Origin: Saccharomycopsis fibuligera x Saccharomycopsis cf. fibuligera | Lineage: Eukaryota; Ascomycota; Saccharomycetes; Ascoideales; Saccharomycopsidaceae | Reading direction: 5' to 3' | Length of the DNA stretch: 64,000 nucleotides | Assembly (NCBI GenBank): GCA_001936135.1 | Contig: CP012817.1 | Coordinates: 310,001-374,000 of the forward strand | Shown here: positions 11,758-23,637 of the stretch, in pieces | Layout: each line of letters begins with the position of its first letter | Numbering within the stretch: the stretch's first letter is position 1 | Notes under the pieces: model-generated | Told to the model about the DNA's origin: nothing | Seen by the model: only the letters and a program-made list of their open reading frames with translations | Databases searched by the model: none | Made by a program: the position numbers and the translations under genes

Positions 11758-12295
11758 CCTATAGCTAAGAGGAGGATAGCTTCTGGCGCCCCATCTCTCT
11801 TGCTTTCTTTTCCCGCAGTAGCGTACTCTTATCTGAGCCATACCATATTCTCTGGCTGTTGCAGAGGCAAACACAGGAAGAACAAATATTCAAAGGAAAA
11901 GTCCCAGCTTTTCACCTTTTTTTTTCTTTTTTCCAAACCCACATCCATTTCGACGTTTTTACTCCGAACTACTAGTCCTTCGTCCAAACCTCATCTTGGC
12001 CAATCCTACGAGACACTCTCTGTTTGTTTTTCTAACGTTCGCGCCCTGACTGATCTTCTCTGGTGTCCCAAACACTTTCGTTGCAGTCCCTTCTTTCACC
12101 AGCTCGACATTCTGGTTTCCTTTTTTGCCCCTCTTGTGTCAGCGCTAGTTTTCCTTTCCTGATACTCTTCCACGTTCTCTCTATACCGCTATATCCTTTT
12201 GTTTATATTTGCACAACAGCCTACTACTCGTCCACCGCCATCATCACCGAACCTATTTTTGTCCTCTGGTTATATACTCCCCAGTATATAATATC
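10499..12295. promoter_or_regulatory. GC-rich, repeat-rich divergent promoter region
   Basis: 1.8-kb spacer between the divergently transcribed LCCL and tyrosine phosphatase genes. From about 10,500 to 11,560 it is far more GC-rich than the rest of the window and holds several short tandem repeats: GGCGAT hexamers (about 10713-10756), two copies of GGTTTGGCTGTGGGC (about 11118-11150), GCGTTT units (about 11319-11343) and copies of CAGCGGCAATTAAC (about 11407-11440). From 11,580 on it turns into A-rich (27 A at 11727-11753) and then CT-rich leader sequence typical of a yeast 5' UTR before the phosphatase start. Long ORFs on both strands here are repeat- or GC-driven and resemble nothing I know. 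Confidence 0.55.
10713..10756. repeat. GGCGAT hexanucleotide tandem repeat
   Basis: Seven or so near-perfect GGCGAT units ending in GGTGATGGCGG. Non-coding as far as I can tell. Confidence 0.85.
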
Positions 12296-12370
12296 ATGAC
12301 GACTCTCACGCAGCATTCCCCCTCGCTATCCTCGCCCCATTTTGCGCTCACCACCAGCACCAGCACCGCC

Positions 12371-12434
<64 letters not shown>

Positions 12435-15400
12435 GCAGCAGCACCTCCTCAAACACCAACAATGAACCTTGCGACTACTTCAGTTTCAAAATACCCACCG
12501 CAAAGTCCGTTTCTGGACTGCCGTTGCCTTTTTCTGACCAGATAAACACCCACCACCACCATAGCAGCAGCAACACCAACAGCAGCACAGGCAACAGCCG
12601 CCATAACATCAGCTCGCCCTCAAGTCCCTTTTTCGCCAAATCTGACAAGGACGCCAAGACGGTCGACTCTGACAACAGCGCTAGCAAGTTTACAGCCACA
12701 CCCGCCAGTCCTGCTACCATAAACAGCAGCGATCACGATGTCGTCTTGGGCTCAGTGGATAAACCAAAGCGAAGCTTGTCCAAAAAGCTAAAGATATCTG
12801 ATCTACCCAAGAAAATTATAAACATATCACAATCGCTCAAACCGTCGTCAATTGATTCAGAATCTAACAGCCCTGACGCTGAACAGCTTGCTCACACCAC
12901 TAAGCCAAACAATTCTGTAAATAATAATGCTGCCCCAAACACTAGCGCTGATATCAATAACACCACCACTATTGCCAGTCCCAATAGCAACAACACTAAC
13001 AATATCAGCAATATTGCCAACATCAGCAACAACAGCAGCTACAATCATCTATGCAACACTAACAGTAGCAGTCTCAGCATCAACTCAAAGTTTGCCAGCA
13101 CCGAATTTAAAAGCAGCTCAACTTTGGATTTCGACAATAACAAGCCTTTGCCAGATATACCGATGAGCGAAAAAACGCCCGCTAACCATGACCAAACCAG
13201 CAGCGGGCATCCAACGGCATCGACTGCTAATACTCTGGCCAATAACGACAATATAACGTCTCCGATAAAAGATTTCATCAAGTCTTCTTCTCCATTCAGC
13301 AAATCATCTGCTCTGTCAATCAAGCCTGCAAAAAGATTTAACAATTTGAACCTCTCGCTTGGAAACTTGAGCCATCAAACCAGCCTTCGTTCGGTGTCTT
13401 CTTCAAGTGATGACTTTTTCGCCAATGCATTTGCTAGCCAGAATTCCGGTCAACAGCCAAAGCCACAACATCAACAACCGCAGTCCCAGCAACAGGATCC
13501 GTTTGCCTCTTCATTTCTGATGTATAAAGCGCTGCCTGCCAAAAATCAAGTTGCTCAATCAGTTAATAGCGACGTTAACTTATCCAGCTTATCGTTAAAT
13601 GAATCTAGCAGCAACATTGTTGACTCAAAAGCTTCCACAGGCCTTTACAACCAAAGTAAAATCCCTGCCTATTTGGTGGCTAGCAATTTCAACAAATTGT
13701 CAATGAGCCAAATACCGGAAAATGAGGTTGCCGGTGTGGATGGGGCCCATAAACCATTTAATCCTAATGCAAGTGGGTTTTTCGATGGTCACCGCCGTAC
13801 TCATACTTTAAACAGCAGTCATAGTGTTTCCAATATGAGTATCAGTAGCGATTTTCCAGTCCGCAAATTCATGCACGAAAAGGCTGCGCCGTCCATAGGC
13901 TCTGCTTCATCAATGGCATTAAGAAGTAGTGGCACTGGTGGTTCAACCATTGGTAATGCTAGTCGTCAAGGTCTGTCTTTGTATAGAACTAATACGAATT
14001 CCAGTATTTCAAGTTTACCAAATATCAACAGTGCATATTACAAGAAAAACTTGTTGAAAAAATCCGCCAGTTATCAAGATTTAGTTTATGATGTGCCGCA
14101 AAACTCTACCGTTTTGTCTGCTGATGAGTTGGCAAATTTTCTTCAAAAGAACTATTCTCTTAATGATACCGATGAACTTGGTCTGAGCACTCTGGGCACT
14201 TTGAAGAATTTCATTATTATTGATATTAGATCTTTTAATGAGTATGCTAAGTCGAGAATCGTCAACGCAATTAATATTTCGTTGCCTACAACATTATTGA
14301 AAAGAGCTAATTATACATTGAGTCGCACAATTCTGTCATTGAATAATTTCGAAAAAGGTATTTTCACTGCCTATCTCAGTAGACAGGAAGAGAATATGAG
14401 CAAGAACAATAAAGTTTATGACGGTCAAATGAATGGTATTCCATGTGGGCCATATGGTCTTCCGCCAGTTTTGCTTTATGACTCTCATTCTATGGTTCAC
14501 GAAGATATGAAATGCTCTTTGTCGTTATCTTACATGGCAGCCAAGTTTTTGAATGCTAATTCTTGGAATGCTCCTGTATTTGTGCTAAAAGGTGGTTTCA
14601 ATGAATTTGCAAACAAGTTTCCATCAATGGTTGACTCTAGTGAGCCATACAAGACTGCTACTTACACAAAACTCAAAGAACAACAGCAGCAGCAGATTCA
14701 GCAACAGCAACAACAGCAGCAGATTCAGCAACAGCAGCAACAGCAGCAGCAGGCACAACAACAACAGCATATGCAAAATCAATTCCAACAAAGGGAACAC
14801 CAGTTGTCCGAAAAACGCAAACCAAATAATACTCAAAACGATATTAGTATTCATGAGTCTACTCCACAAAGACCTTGTCGTCGTCAAAGTAGTTTAACTA
14901 TTGATACTTCATATTTGAGTCCATTTCCTGAAGCTGTTGGCGGCTCTAATGGTGCCAGTGGCGCAGGCATGATGTATAGTGCTAATAGTGCAATGGATGA
15001 CAAGTCCTCAATCACTGACTCCAAATACAGCGCTAACAGTATGATTTCTGATTCTTCCGCGTCATCTATTCTTTCAGGGTTTCAGTTGCCAAGTGCTAAA
15101 TACTTTTTTCGTGTTAGACAAAATGATGAAATGCTTAATGTTGAAAATTGCAGTGAGCACATGAAGTTGGATAATTTGGCTAAACTTAGCGAAAATCAAA
15201 TTCACAGTTTGCCACTGTGGTTTTTAAGTAATTTGGTCCCTCAACCTGATTCCAAATTGACTTCTGGCAATTCTGCTGCTAATGCTGGTGCTGCAGGTTA
15301 TTTTGCGATGGACGTTGCGAAAACTAAATATAGTAGCAAGAGTTTTATTGAGAAGTTTAATTATTTGGAAAATATGGAAAAGGAGAGAATGAATAGGATT

Positions 15401-16597
15401 CTTACCAATGAAAGTTATGATAATGGTGACATGGATGTTGATGGGTCACCATTGCGGATTGCAGGTGTGGAAATGGGTCATAAAAACAGATACAAGGACG
15501 TTTTGCCATTTGAAAACACTAGAGTACGTATTCCAAATACCAAAAGTGGCTGTGATTATATTAATGCTAGTTACTTGACCTCGATTGATAATTACATGGA
15601 AAAACCTATTGCATTTGCTAGCACTAGCACTAAAAAACATATCAAGTATATTGCTACCCAGGGGCCATTAAACAATACTATTGGTGATTTCTGGAGAACT
15701 GTTTATGAACACAAATCACCAATAATTGTGTCTTTGACTGAAGAACGTGATGGCTTCATTGAAAAATGTGCTAATTTCTGGAGAACTCAAACTGTGCATG
15801 ATAACGGCTTGATTAAAGTCACTGAGCTTGAGTCAGTGGTATTTGATAGTGCCAGTACTAGCGCATATACCGGTTCTGCTCATGACGAGGATTATGTTCG
15901 AGCTGCTAATGCGGGTGACTCAAAAAGCTCAATTGTTTTAAGAAGAATTTTAGTGGAAGTTGATAATGAAGCCCAACATGAAGTAATTCAATTTCATCTT
16001 AAAAATTGGAATGATTTGGGCACGTTTACAAACTATGATGAGTTACTTCTTGTGGTTTTCCTAAAAAATTATATTTTGAGTCAAATGCATTCGAGGTTTG
16101 ATAAAAATGTGTTTGGGACTTCTAATGAAGAAATTCCAGTTGTTGTTCATTGTTCTGCTGGGTGTGGTCGTACTGGTACATTTTGTTCTATCGACTCTGC
16201 CATTGCTTATGAATTAAATCATTATGCTGCAGATCTGGCTAATGATACAATTTCGGAAAATACTACTCCTAAATTACCTGAATTCAAATTTCCTGAAGCC
16301 GCTTCTGTTGATGGCAGCAATTATGGTAATGGTGCTGCAACTACTGCTCAAGCAAGCGAACTTGACCCAGTTTATGATAATGTAGAAAAATTCAGAAAAC
16401 AACGGGTTTCCACAGTACAAACTTTAAGACAGTATTTATTGATTTACGACACCTTGTTGATTTTTTACAAATATAAACAAACTGGAAAGTTGGGATGGTT
16501 TTTTAACGTTGGTAAAGACGTTCCTTTAATTGAACGGTTTTTCGAAAGCTGGCAGCTGTTAGCGTTACAACATGATGGTAATTTGATCGAACTGTGA
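12296..16597 (+). CDS. Protein tyrosine phosphatase, PTP2/PTP3 type (rhodanese + PTP domains)
   Basis: Classical Cys-based phosphatase expected to dephosphorylate MAP kinases (Hog1 and Fus3 in S. cerevisiae). From the start chosen here it has 1433 aa. Residues 1-600 are a low-complexity Ser/Asn-rich region with 21 consecutive Asn near the N-terminus and several basic patches. A rhodanese-like segment (FIIIDIRSFNEYAKSRI) begins near residue 637 and ends near 790; a long CAG-encoded Gln tract follows. The PTP domain covers about 1040-1420 with the signature HCSAGCGRTG (Cys1286), the substrate-loop sequence DYINASYL and the QGPL element. The usual WPD loop reads NWNDLG, so the acid Asp is kept but Pro is Asn. 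The upstream in-frame ATG at 12209 would add 29 His/Tyr-rich residues; I prefer 12296. PTP2 and PTP3 orthology cannot be told apart here. Confidence 0.88.
12371..12433. repeat. (AAC)21 microsatellite encoding poly-Asn
   Basis: Twenty-one uninterrupted AAC codons near the start of the tyrosine phosphatase gene. It is likely length-polymorphic between strains. Confidence 0.95.
14685..14775. repeat. CAG/CAA-rich tract encoding poly-Gln
   Basis: Gln-rich stretch with occasional Ile and Ala codons just after the rhodanese-like domain of the phosphatase. CAG and CAA are mixed, so it is less prone to slippage than the AAC run. Confidence 0.9.
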
Positions 16598-19500
16598 TTA
16601 TTTTCTGTTTTATCAATTGCAAACATACATTTACATCAAATAAAGAAAGGTTGAAAAATACTTTTCATATATTATAGTTTTTTGCTTTTTTGCTTTTTTT
16701 TTTCTTTAATTTTCTTACATTATTGCTCTTATTTTTGGATGTTTTTTATTGCTATCATTCCACATTTTGGCATTGTGTGTCGTGTTATATTTCTTTAGTT
16801 TTTGTGCCTTTTTTTTTTTTTTTTTTTTTTTGTCTAGTCTTTACCTTTTGTTGGTTATTTTGGATGTTGTTCATGTTATGAAATGCTTATGATTTTTTAT
16901 TTCTCAATGCTAATTTTTTTGTTTTCTTTTTCTACATTTTTATTTTTGTTCTTGTTTTTAATTTCTGCAAACAAATTCTAATTATCTCATTCTTCATTTG
17001 TTTTTTATTCAATATCGCTCAATTTAATTTGGTTTTCACTAATTTCTTATACAAATTGCCATAAAGTATTACCAGAGACTGTTTGTTAGAATGACTTCAT
17101 CAAATAAACTGAACATCCCCTTTCTTTTTTGACTTATTTTGAAAAAGATGGTCCGTTGCTTTGTTAACATGATGAGTTCATAAGACGTCAATATTTATAT
17201 AGTTAGACATATATACACCCGCTATTATTATTACTATTATTACTATCATCATCATTATCATCATCATTATCATCATCATTATCATCATCATTATCATCAT
17301 CATTATCATCATCATTATCATCATCATCATCATCGTCCTTGTTATTGTAATCATTAAGTACAACAAAAACCTAGAGCAACGTGCACATTGTGATGTGGGT
17401 CTTAAAAGATGTTCAGAAAATATATACAATTTTAGACGGTATGCATGTATGAATACACCTATGTGTACGTGTACATGTAAGTCTATTATAGTATACTAGT
17501 ATAGACATAAGGATCCATAGACGTATTCATGGGCAAATCGATGGAAAGGTGGTTGTGTGACCTTACGGATGGGCTCTAATGGGAGTGGCTATTCTTACGA
17601 GTATGGTACACATCCATCTTCAATGTTGACATTCATGTTGCTGGGCAGTGCTTTGTAAAGACGAGGTATAATGTACTATAGTGAGTACTGCTGGGGTTCT
17701 TGGTGAACTATAGCCACAAGGTATGGATTGATGTGACTTTGAAAGGATGTACCTTGCTAGCAAGCTTTTTCGTTCCAAACAAGGCTTCCAGACTAGGCTT
17801 TTCGTTGTAGTTGATTCTAATAATATAACTTGCATTTGCTTTTTCCTTTATCTTTATTTTTTTTTTTTTTTTTTTTTTTAGTAACGTACGTGTTTTATTT
17901 ATATCTTTGCTGCAGGATAGGAGACAGCACCGTTGCATATGTACAAATAATGCTACGTTGTTCGATTTTGCCTCAACGGTTTACAAAACTATAGTTTTAG
18001 AATAAAGCTAAGCAATATAAAGTTGAGTAATATTATAAAATTCTGTAGGCGGAGTGGCATGGCGCTGTGCGTGAAAAATATGCAAGTAAAAAAAAAAAAA
18101 AGAGAAAAAGAAACAAATTGAGGAAATGGGGGAAGGCCTGGAATCGTCCATGATACAGCATTTTGAAACATAGATTTTGTACTAGCTATTGCCAGAGTTA
18201 TAAATGAATAAATAAATAACCGAATAAATAATATGTAAGTATACAAATATAGCCGGCAGCTATAAATAGAGCATCTTACCGTTGGCTGAGCCTTAAATGG
18301 CTGTCAGAACTAGGGCTGGGTAATACCTTGCCAGCTAGTAAGGTTTGATCTAGATTTTGTTTGTGACTTATGGTATTAATGAAGTCTCTTGAATTGTTCT
18401 TATTCATCAGCAATGGGCTCGTATATATATCAGACACCAGTACCATTGTATGACAAAAGTAGCTAGCATACTTCGTTGATCAGTTTTTATCAGCAAGCGA
18501 TCGCTGATCGTATTATGACATTGATGTCTCACCAAAAATGTTGCGCCCTGAATGATAAACTGGTATTATGTTGCGGTCAAGTATCTTGTTTGTCACTATC
18601 GTGGTTAGATTGATTTTTGAATCTGAGACTGCTTCATGGCTAAGTGAACTAAGAAGATTATTATTCATCATGCGATACAATAAATTATGGCAGGGGTTAA
18701 CAATTAAAATAAATTGCGGTTGTGTACCCCGCAGAAATAAATCTGGACAATAGAGCTTAGAGGCGTGGGGTGATAGAACAAATAGTGGAAGATTGCTATG
18801 TGTACGCGAATGCTCATTAATCATGAAACACACATGTATGGTTGGCACTACCAGCAATTTTACTGTGATTGAGATAGGTGCAGATTATTATAATTACTTT
18901 CTCCACTCAGCATCGGCCTCGTAAATACATTTATACCATAGTTCACTTCCTGATAAGCGAGTAAACGTAGTGTAATGACTCCTGTTGAGTGCACCGCCAC
19001 TGCGGTTGTGAGTTACGGCACATATCTATGACTATATAACTCCAGTGTCTAGTTCTTATAAACTGTCTAGAGTATCTTTTAATAAACGGTAATATACCGA
19101 ATTGAGGACGTACAGAGTACTGCTCTCCGCAATTGGAAATAATATTAGCACCGGTATTGATATTGATATTGATGTTGAATTTGGTATAGACACGGTGATG
19201 ATCAGATGGACGTGTATGCTGTGCTTAATGTTATTGTGTTAAAGCCTAAATATAATTTACAAATATTTGTATATATATAGGATATTCCAGGAAGCTAGCC
19301 CCCACCTGTTGTTTCTCAATAGTTGCCATTGCATCTGTTGCAATGTTGAATATTGCCACTGCACGGCAGCAGCGACCCGCCGCAATGGGCCCAGCATCCG
19401 TCACGTGATATTGTTCTTGCGGCTTCAAACACGCGAGAAAACTGGAGTTTAGTATGAGGGAAGCAGCGCTACGTGCGCACAGGAAGGAAAAACAGAGAAT

Positions 19501-20151
19501 AAAATAAAATTAAACTAGAGCCACAAGCCAAAAAAACACTAACCACGACCGAAGGAACCTCAATTCTTGTCTTAATACACACACACACGCACTCAAGGAC
19601 ACCAAGTCGTATCACTACATACACTTCATCACAGTGCTGTCTTAACGCTTTGACCCTAGGTCCTTTTGGAACTGCTTTGGATCAGCTCATTCCTCCCCTT
19701 TACCCGTTCCGTACCACATCACTGAGACAAATTCCCAATTTTTTTCCGTGTTGTGTATTACTTGTTGACTGACCATATTACTAAAAATTATTATAGTCAT
19801 CATCGTTATTATTATCTGAACTTGCTATAGTCAAAAACATTATAAACAATACAAACTCTCGTTTCCAATTGTGCTAGCATCGCGATCATATTCACTTATT
19901 CTCCGTGCTACTTACTCATCAGCTACTATTGATTATTGCCCTGTAACCGCCATCCACAAAATATTCTAATTAGAAATTGACATCTTGACAGGCTCTAGGC
20001 TTACAGAATATATAATCTGAAAAAAAGCAAATACGAATAAACAAAATAAAGACGACTAAAAAAAAAACGATTGAAAAAAAAAAAAAAATAAAGGAAAAAT
20101 TAAGACTATTCATTTTAGTCACATCACAAAGCTCCTCAATTAATACCCAAA
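16598..20151. other. 3.5-kb intergenic region between phosphatase and PBP1
   Basis: Holds the phosphatase 3' UTR (T-rich, with 23 T at 16809-16831), a 12-bp minisatellite at about 17244-17334, a T run at about 17859-17880, and a long mixed-composition stretch (18,200-19,450) without a recognisable gene. It ends in a CA-rich then A-rich leader before PBP1. A palindromic E-box TCACGTGA lies at 19401-19408. The short ORFs present have no family resemblance. Length and A-rich 3' end suggest a long PBP1 promoter and leader. Confidence 0.55.
17244..17334. repeat. 12-bp minisatellite (ATCATCATCATT)n
   Basis: About seven copies of the 12-bp unit ATCATCATCATT ending in a plain ATC run, in the 3' intergenic region of the phosphatase gene. 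It looks like an ATC microsatellite in which one interrupted block was amplified as a unit. Confidence 0.9.
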
Positions 20152-23100
20152 ATGAAGCCTAGCCGTGGAAACTCCAACGGCTCCTACTCCTTTGGCAACG
20201 CCAATGGCGGTATACCACTGAACCCAAACAGAAGATCAAACATCCGTGGTGGAAACCTAAGTGGTAATGCTGGCGGTAATGCTTTAAGAAACAGCAACCG
20301 TAACAATAACCCAAGAAGCGACTCCAATAACAGCGGCATTGGCAAAAACAACAACCAAAACGACAAAAGCGTTACCTCGCTTTTTAACTTAAATGATGAA
20401 TTGTCAATTCAACACATGAATGACCGTTTTAACTTCTTGCTTGTTAAATCAATTGGTGAGAAAGCTATTGCTACTGTTGGCTCGGGTGCAAGATATAAAG
20501 GTACTGTTTTGGCCATTGATGGTTCTTCGACTGCTAACACATCTTCCAATTTGTCTTCCTCCTCGGGCGGTAGCTTGGCGGTGGTGTTAAGCTCTCCGGA
20601 ATTATTTGAAAACGTCTTGGGAGGTGATCAAGAAAATGATGGAGAATTGCCAAAAGAAATGGTCATTGAATCCAAAGATTTAATGGATTTGGAACTTTTG
20701 GGACTTGATTTGTCCAATAAACCACTACCTCCAGCTACAGCTGCAACTTCTCCTTCACCTGTTCCAACATCAAGTGCTACTGAAAGACCAACTGCCAAAT
20801 CTACAAATTCTTCAACTAGTGGATTCAAAACAGACACTGATATTTCCGGTAATTTGAAGTCAAGAGAAAGAGACTTGCAGCGCTGGACGCCTGGAGAAGA
20901 GGACGAAGCTAAATTAAAAATTCTTAGCGGTGGTCTTGAAGATGACAGCGATACTTTTGGTAGTATCGGTGGTAACAATAACAATAACAGTGAGGTTTGG
21001 GATCAATTTGCTGTTAATGAGAAAAAATTTGGAGTTCAATCCAGCTGGGATGAAAACTTGTATACTACAAGATTAAGAAAAGATGATCCTGATTTCATGG
21101 TCAAATATCAAGAAGCTGATAGAATTGCTAGAGAGATTGAAAGTCAAGGATTCAATGGTAATATCCATTTAGCTGAAGAAAGAGGTATTAATGTTGATGA
21201 TAGTGGAATGGACGAAGAAGATAAATATTCAGGAGTGGATAGAAGAGGAAGCGAGCTTATGGCTGCTTTAAAAAGTGGGCTTTCTAGTGGTAATAGTAAT
21301 ATATCAGCTGTCAGTAGAGACAATGCTTTGCCTTCCGCAAGTAATGGTAAATATATTCCTCCAAAACAGAGAAACGAAGTACATAATTTGGACCCTGCTA
21401 TTATCTCGAGTATGAAACAGTTGCAAAATGCTAAACATAGAACATCTGCAGATTCAGTTGCTGCCCCTCAAACTACAGCAACTAAATCAACTTCCGTATC
21501 AGATGGTTCAGCATCTTCTGGAATTAGCTCTCTCAGTAAAGAAAATGAAAAAGTGGAAAAAGTGCTGTCAGTACCAGCTGCTAAAACCACTGTTTCTGTC
21601 ACTGAACAGTCTAGCAGAACTCCGCAACCAGCAGTAGCATCCAAGCAGCAACAACCACAGCAGTCTGCTGCTACTCCTCCTCCTCCTCCTCACCATCACC
21701 ATCACCGTCATCATCATCATCACCATCACCACAATCATCATGATCATAATGAACATGGCCAAAAAGGTTCATTCCGCAGTGATGATATTAAACTAAGTGC
21801 TCAACAAGAAATCAATGCGTTGAAGGAATTTTCTGCTAACTTCAAGATCCCACAAAAATTCCCCACTGATTTGTTACCAATATTATCAAAAGATAAACAG
21901 AAACAAGAAGAAATTATTAAAAAGGCAAATGCTAGTACTGCATATGCTGCCGCTGCTACCAAAAAGGCTAAAGAATTACAGCAGCAACAACAGCAACAAC
22001 AAGCTTCATCTACTACATCTACTTCGCCATCCATTTCTGCTGGTACGGCTGCTACTACGGCTTCTGGTATCATAAATGCTTCTACTGGTACTGGTTCTAA
22101 TGGCACTGGTTCTGGCACTGGTTCTGATTCTGGTAGTAGCACAAGTACTGCCAGTGGATCTGGCACGGGTACTGGCTCTGCAAGTACTACTTTCGCTGCT
22201 GAAAAATTGCAAAAAGTGGAATTGCCACCAAAACCTACTGCTCCATCATCAGTCAAAAATTCTCCTGCATTGCGTGGCTTATCAGCACATTCGTCAGCAA
22301 TAACATCACCAAAACAATCACAATATGCTGCTATTAATACCAACAAGCCAATACCATCATCCCTTCCAGCTAAAAAGAGAATGGATCCAAGAGCCCCAGC
22401 ATTCAAACTTAACCCTGCAGCAGCATCTTTCACTCCTAGTGCTTCTCCATTGAAAAGTTTCTCCAAAATTGGCAGTCCAGCGAGACAAAATGCGAATATT
22501 TACAATATAAATAATAGCGCTGGTTCTATAAATAACATCAACGGTGGCCGCCATAAGCGCAACAATTACTCTGCTCATCAATTTTTTAGCGCTTCGAAGA
22601 TTCCTAAGGCCGATGGCAACAGAAAAACTTTAGATGATGATGACTTCAACTTTGTCTTGAAATCAAGCGACCCAATTGAAAAAGCATTCCAAACTCCACC
22701 GACTTGGGGATCAACCGTGGATGAATCCTACAGAGACTTATACCCTACTGAAGTGCATTTGCCGGCTCATACAATGACCGGCGCTGCTGCTACAGCTACT
22801 CCAAGCTTCTTTAGTATGCATAGTTCGGGATCTGGTGTACCTAGTGGTCCTGGTGGCATGGTGGGTGGTGTACCAGGTGGTGTGCCAGGTGGCCCAGCTG
22901 CTATGCACAATAATGGCGGATTCAACCCAGCAGCTGCTGCATTCAACATGGGAAGTCCATCATTCAATAGTCCATCATTCAATGCTGGTGGTTTTCCAGG
23001 TGCTGGAGCAGCTGGTAACTTTATGGGCGCTGGAGGCGCTGCTGGTGGTTTCAATAATGCATTTAACCCAATGGCTGCTGCCGCTGCTGCTGCCGCCGCC

Positions 23101-23637
23101 GCGGGAGGAGGTATGCTTCCTGTTCCAGGAATGCCAATTTTGCCTCAAGCTGGTGCTGGTGGTGCTGGTGGACCTCATGATTCAATATTAGCCGCTCAGT
23201 ACTCACAGTTTTCACAAAACAATGCTGCTGCTGCTGCTGCTGCAATGATGGCTGCTGCTGCAGCCCAAGGTTATCCGTATGGATTCCCGCCACAATTTGC
23301 TGCCGCTCAAATGCAGCAGCAGCAACATCCACATCACCAACATCATCAACAGCATCATAATCACAACTATCAACAACATCAACAATTTAATCCGAACATG
23401 AGACCATACGGCATGCCTGGTGCACCAGTACCTGGTGTTGATCCGGTGACTGGTTTTGGTGCTGGCGCTCCTGGTGCTGGCGCTCCTGGCAGTTATTATG
23501 GTGGTGGTGCTGGTGGGAGTGGTGCTAATGGTGCGGGTGTAGGTAATACTGCTGGTGGCCCAAGAGGCAGCAATGGACCAAGAAATGGTAATAATAATCC
23601 AAATGTGTCGCCTCAAGTGAACTATGGGAAATTTTGA
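20152..23637 (+). CDS. PBP1: Ataxin-2 homologue, Pab1-binding protein PBP1
   Basis: Cytoplasmic RNA-regulatory protein that works with poly(A)-binding protein in polyadenylation control, stress granules and TORC1 signalling in other yeasts. It has 1161 aa. An Lsm-like domain lies at about residues 90-150 (begins MNDRFNFLLVKSIGEKA) and the LsmAD domain at about 281-350 (WDQFAVNEKKFG, SSWDENLYTTRL, EADRIAREIE). A PAM2-like motif, LNPAAASFTP, lies near residue 753. The rest is low complexity: a His run near 515-535, a Gln run, Ser/Thr/Gly repeats, and an Ala/Gly/Met/Pro-rich C-terminus. That architecture is the ataxin-2 family pattern (Lsm, LsmAD, PAM2, prion-like tail). The start is supported by the A-rich leader ending ACCCAAAATG. 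The long antisense ORFs over this gene are by-products of the repeats. Confidence 0.92.
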   Translation: MKPSRGNSNGSYSFGNANGGIPLNPNRRSNIRGGNLSGNAGGNALRNSNRNNNPRSDSNNSGIGKNNNQNDKSVTSLFNLNDELSIQHMNDRFNFLLVKSIGEKAIATVGSGARYKGTVLAIDGSSTANTSSNLSSSSGGSLAVVLSSPELFENVLGGDQENDGELPKEMVIESKDLMDLELLGLDLSNKPLPPATAATSPSPVPTSSATERPTAKSTNSSTSGFKTDTDISGNLKSRERDLQRWTPGEEDEAKLKILSGGLEDDSDTFGSIGGNNNNNSEVWDQFAVNEKKFGVQSSWDENLYTTRLRKDDPDFMVKYQEADRIAREIESQGFNGNIHLAEERGINVDDSGMDEEDKYSGVDRRGSELMAALKSGLSSGNSNISAVSRDNALPSASNGKYIPPKQRNEVHNLDPAIISSMKQLQNAKHRTSADSVAAPQTTATKSTSVSDGSASSGISSLSKENEKVEKVLSVPAAKTTVSVTEQSSRTPQPAVASKQQQPQQSAATPPPPPHHHHHRHHHHHHHHNHHDHNEHGQKGSFRSDDIKLSAQQEINALKEFSANFKIPQKFPTDLLPILSKDKQKQEEIIKKANASTAYAAAATKKAKELQQQQQQQQASSTTSTSPSISAGTAATTASGIINASTGTGSNGTGSGTGSDSGSSTSTASGSGTGTGSASTTFAAEKLQKVELPPKPTAPSSVKNSPALRGLSAHSSAITSPKQSQYAAINTNKPIPSSLPAKKRMDPRAPAFKLNPAAASFTPSASPLKSFSKIGSPARQNANIYNINNSAGSINNINGGRHKRNNYSAHQFFSASKIPKADGNRKTLDDDDFNFVLKSSDPIEKAFQTPPTWGSTVDESYRDLYPTEVHLPAHTMTGAAATATPSFFSMHSSGSGVPSGPGGMVGGVPGGVPGGPAAMHNNGGFNPAAAAFNMGSPSFNSPSFNAGGFPGAGAAGNFMGAGGAAGGFNNAFNPMAAAAAAAAAAGGGMLPVPGMPILPQAGAGGAGGPHDSILAAQYSQFSQNNAAAAAAAMMAAAAAQGYPYGFPPQFAAAQMQQQQHPHHQHHQQHHNHNYQQHQQFNPNMRPYGMPGAPVPGVDPVTGFGAGAPGAGAPGSYYGGGAGGSGANGAGVGNTAGGPRGSNGPRNGNNNPNVSPQVNYGKF

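Noticed and set aside
21801-22466. 221-aa antisense ORF over PBP1
   Set aside because: Arises from Ala/Thr/Gly-rich repeat codons on the sense strand; low-complexity translation.
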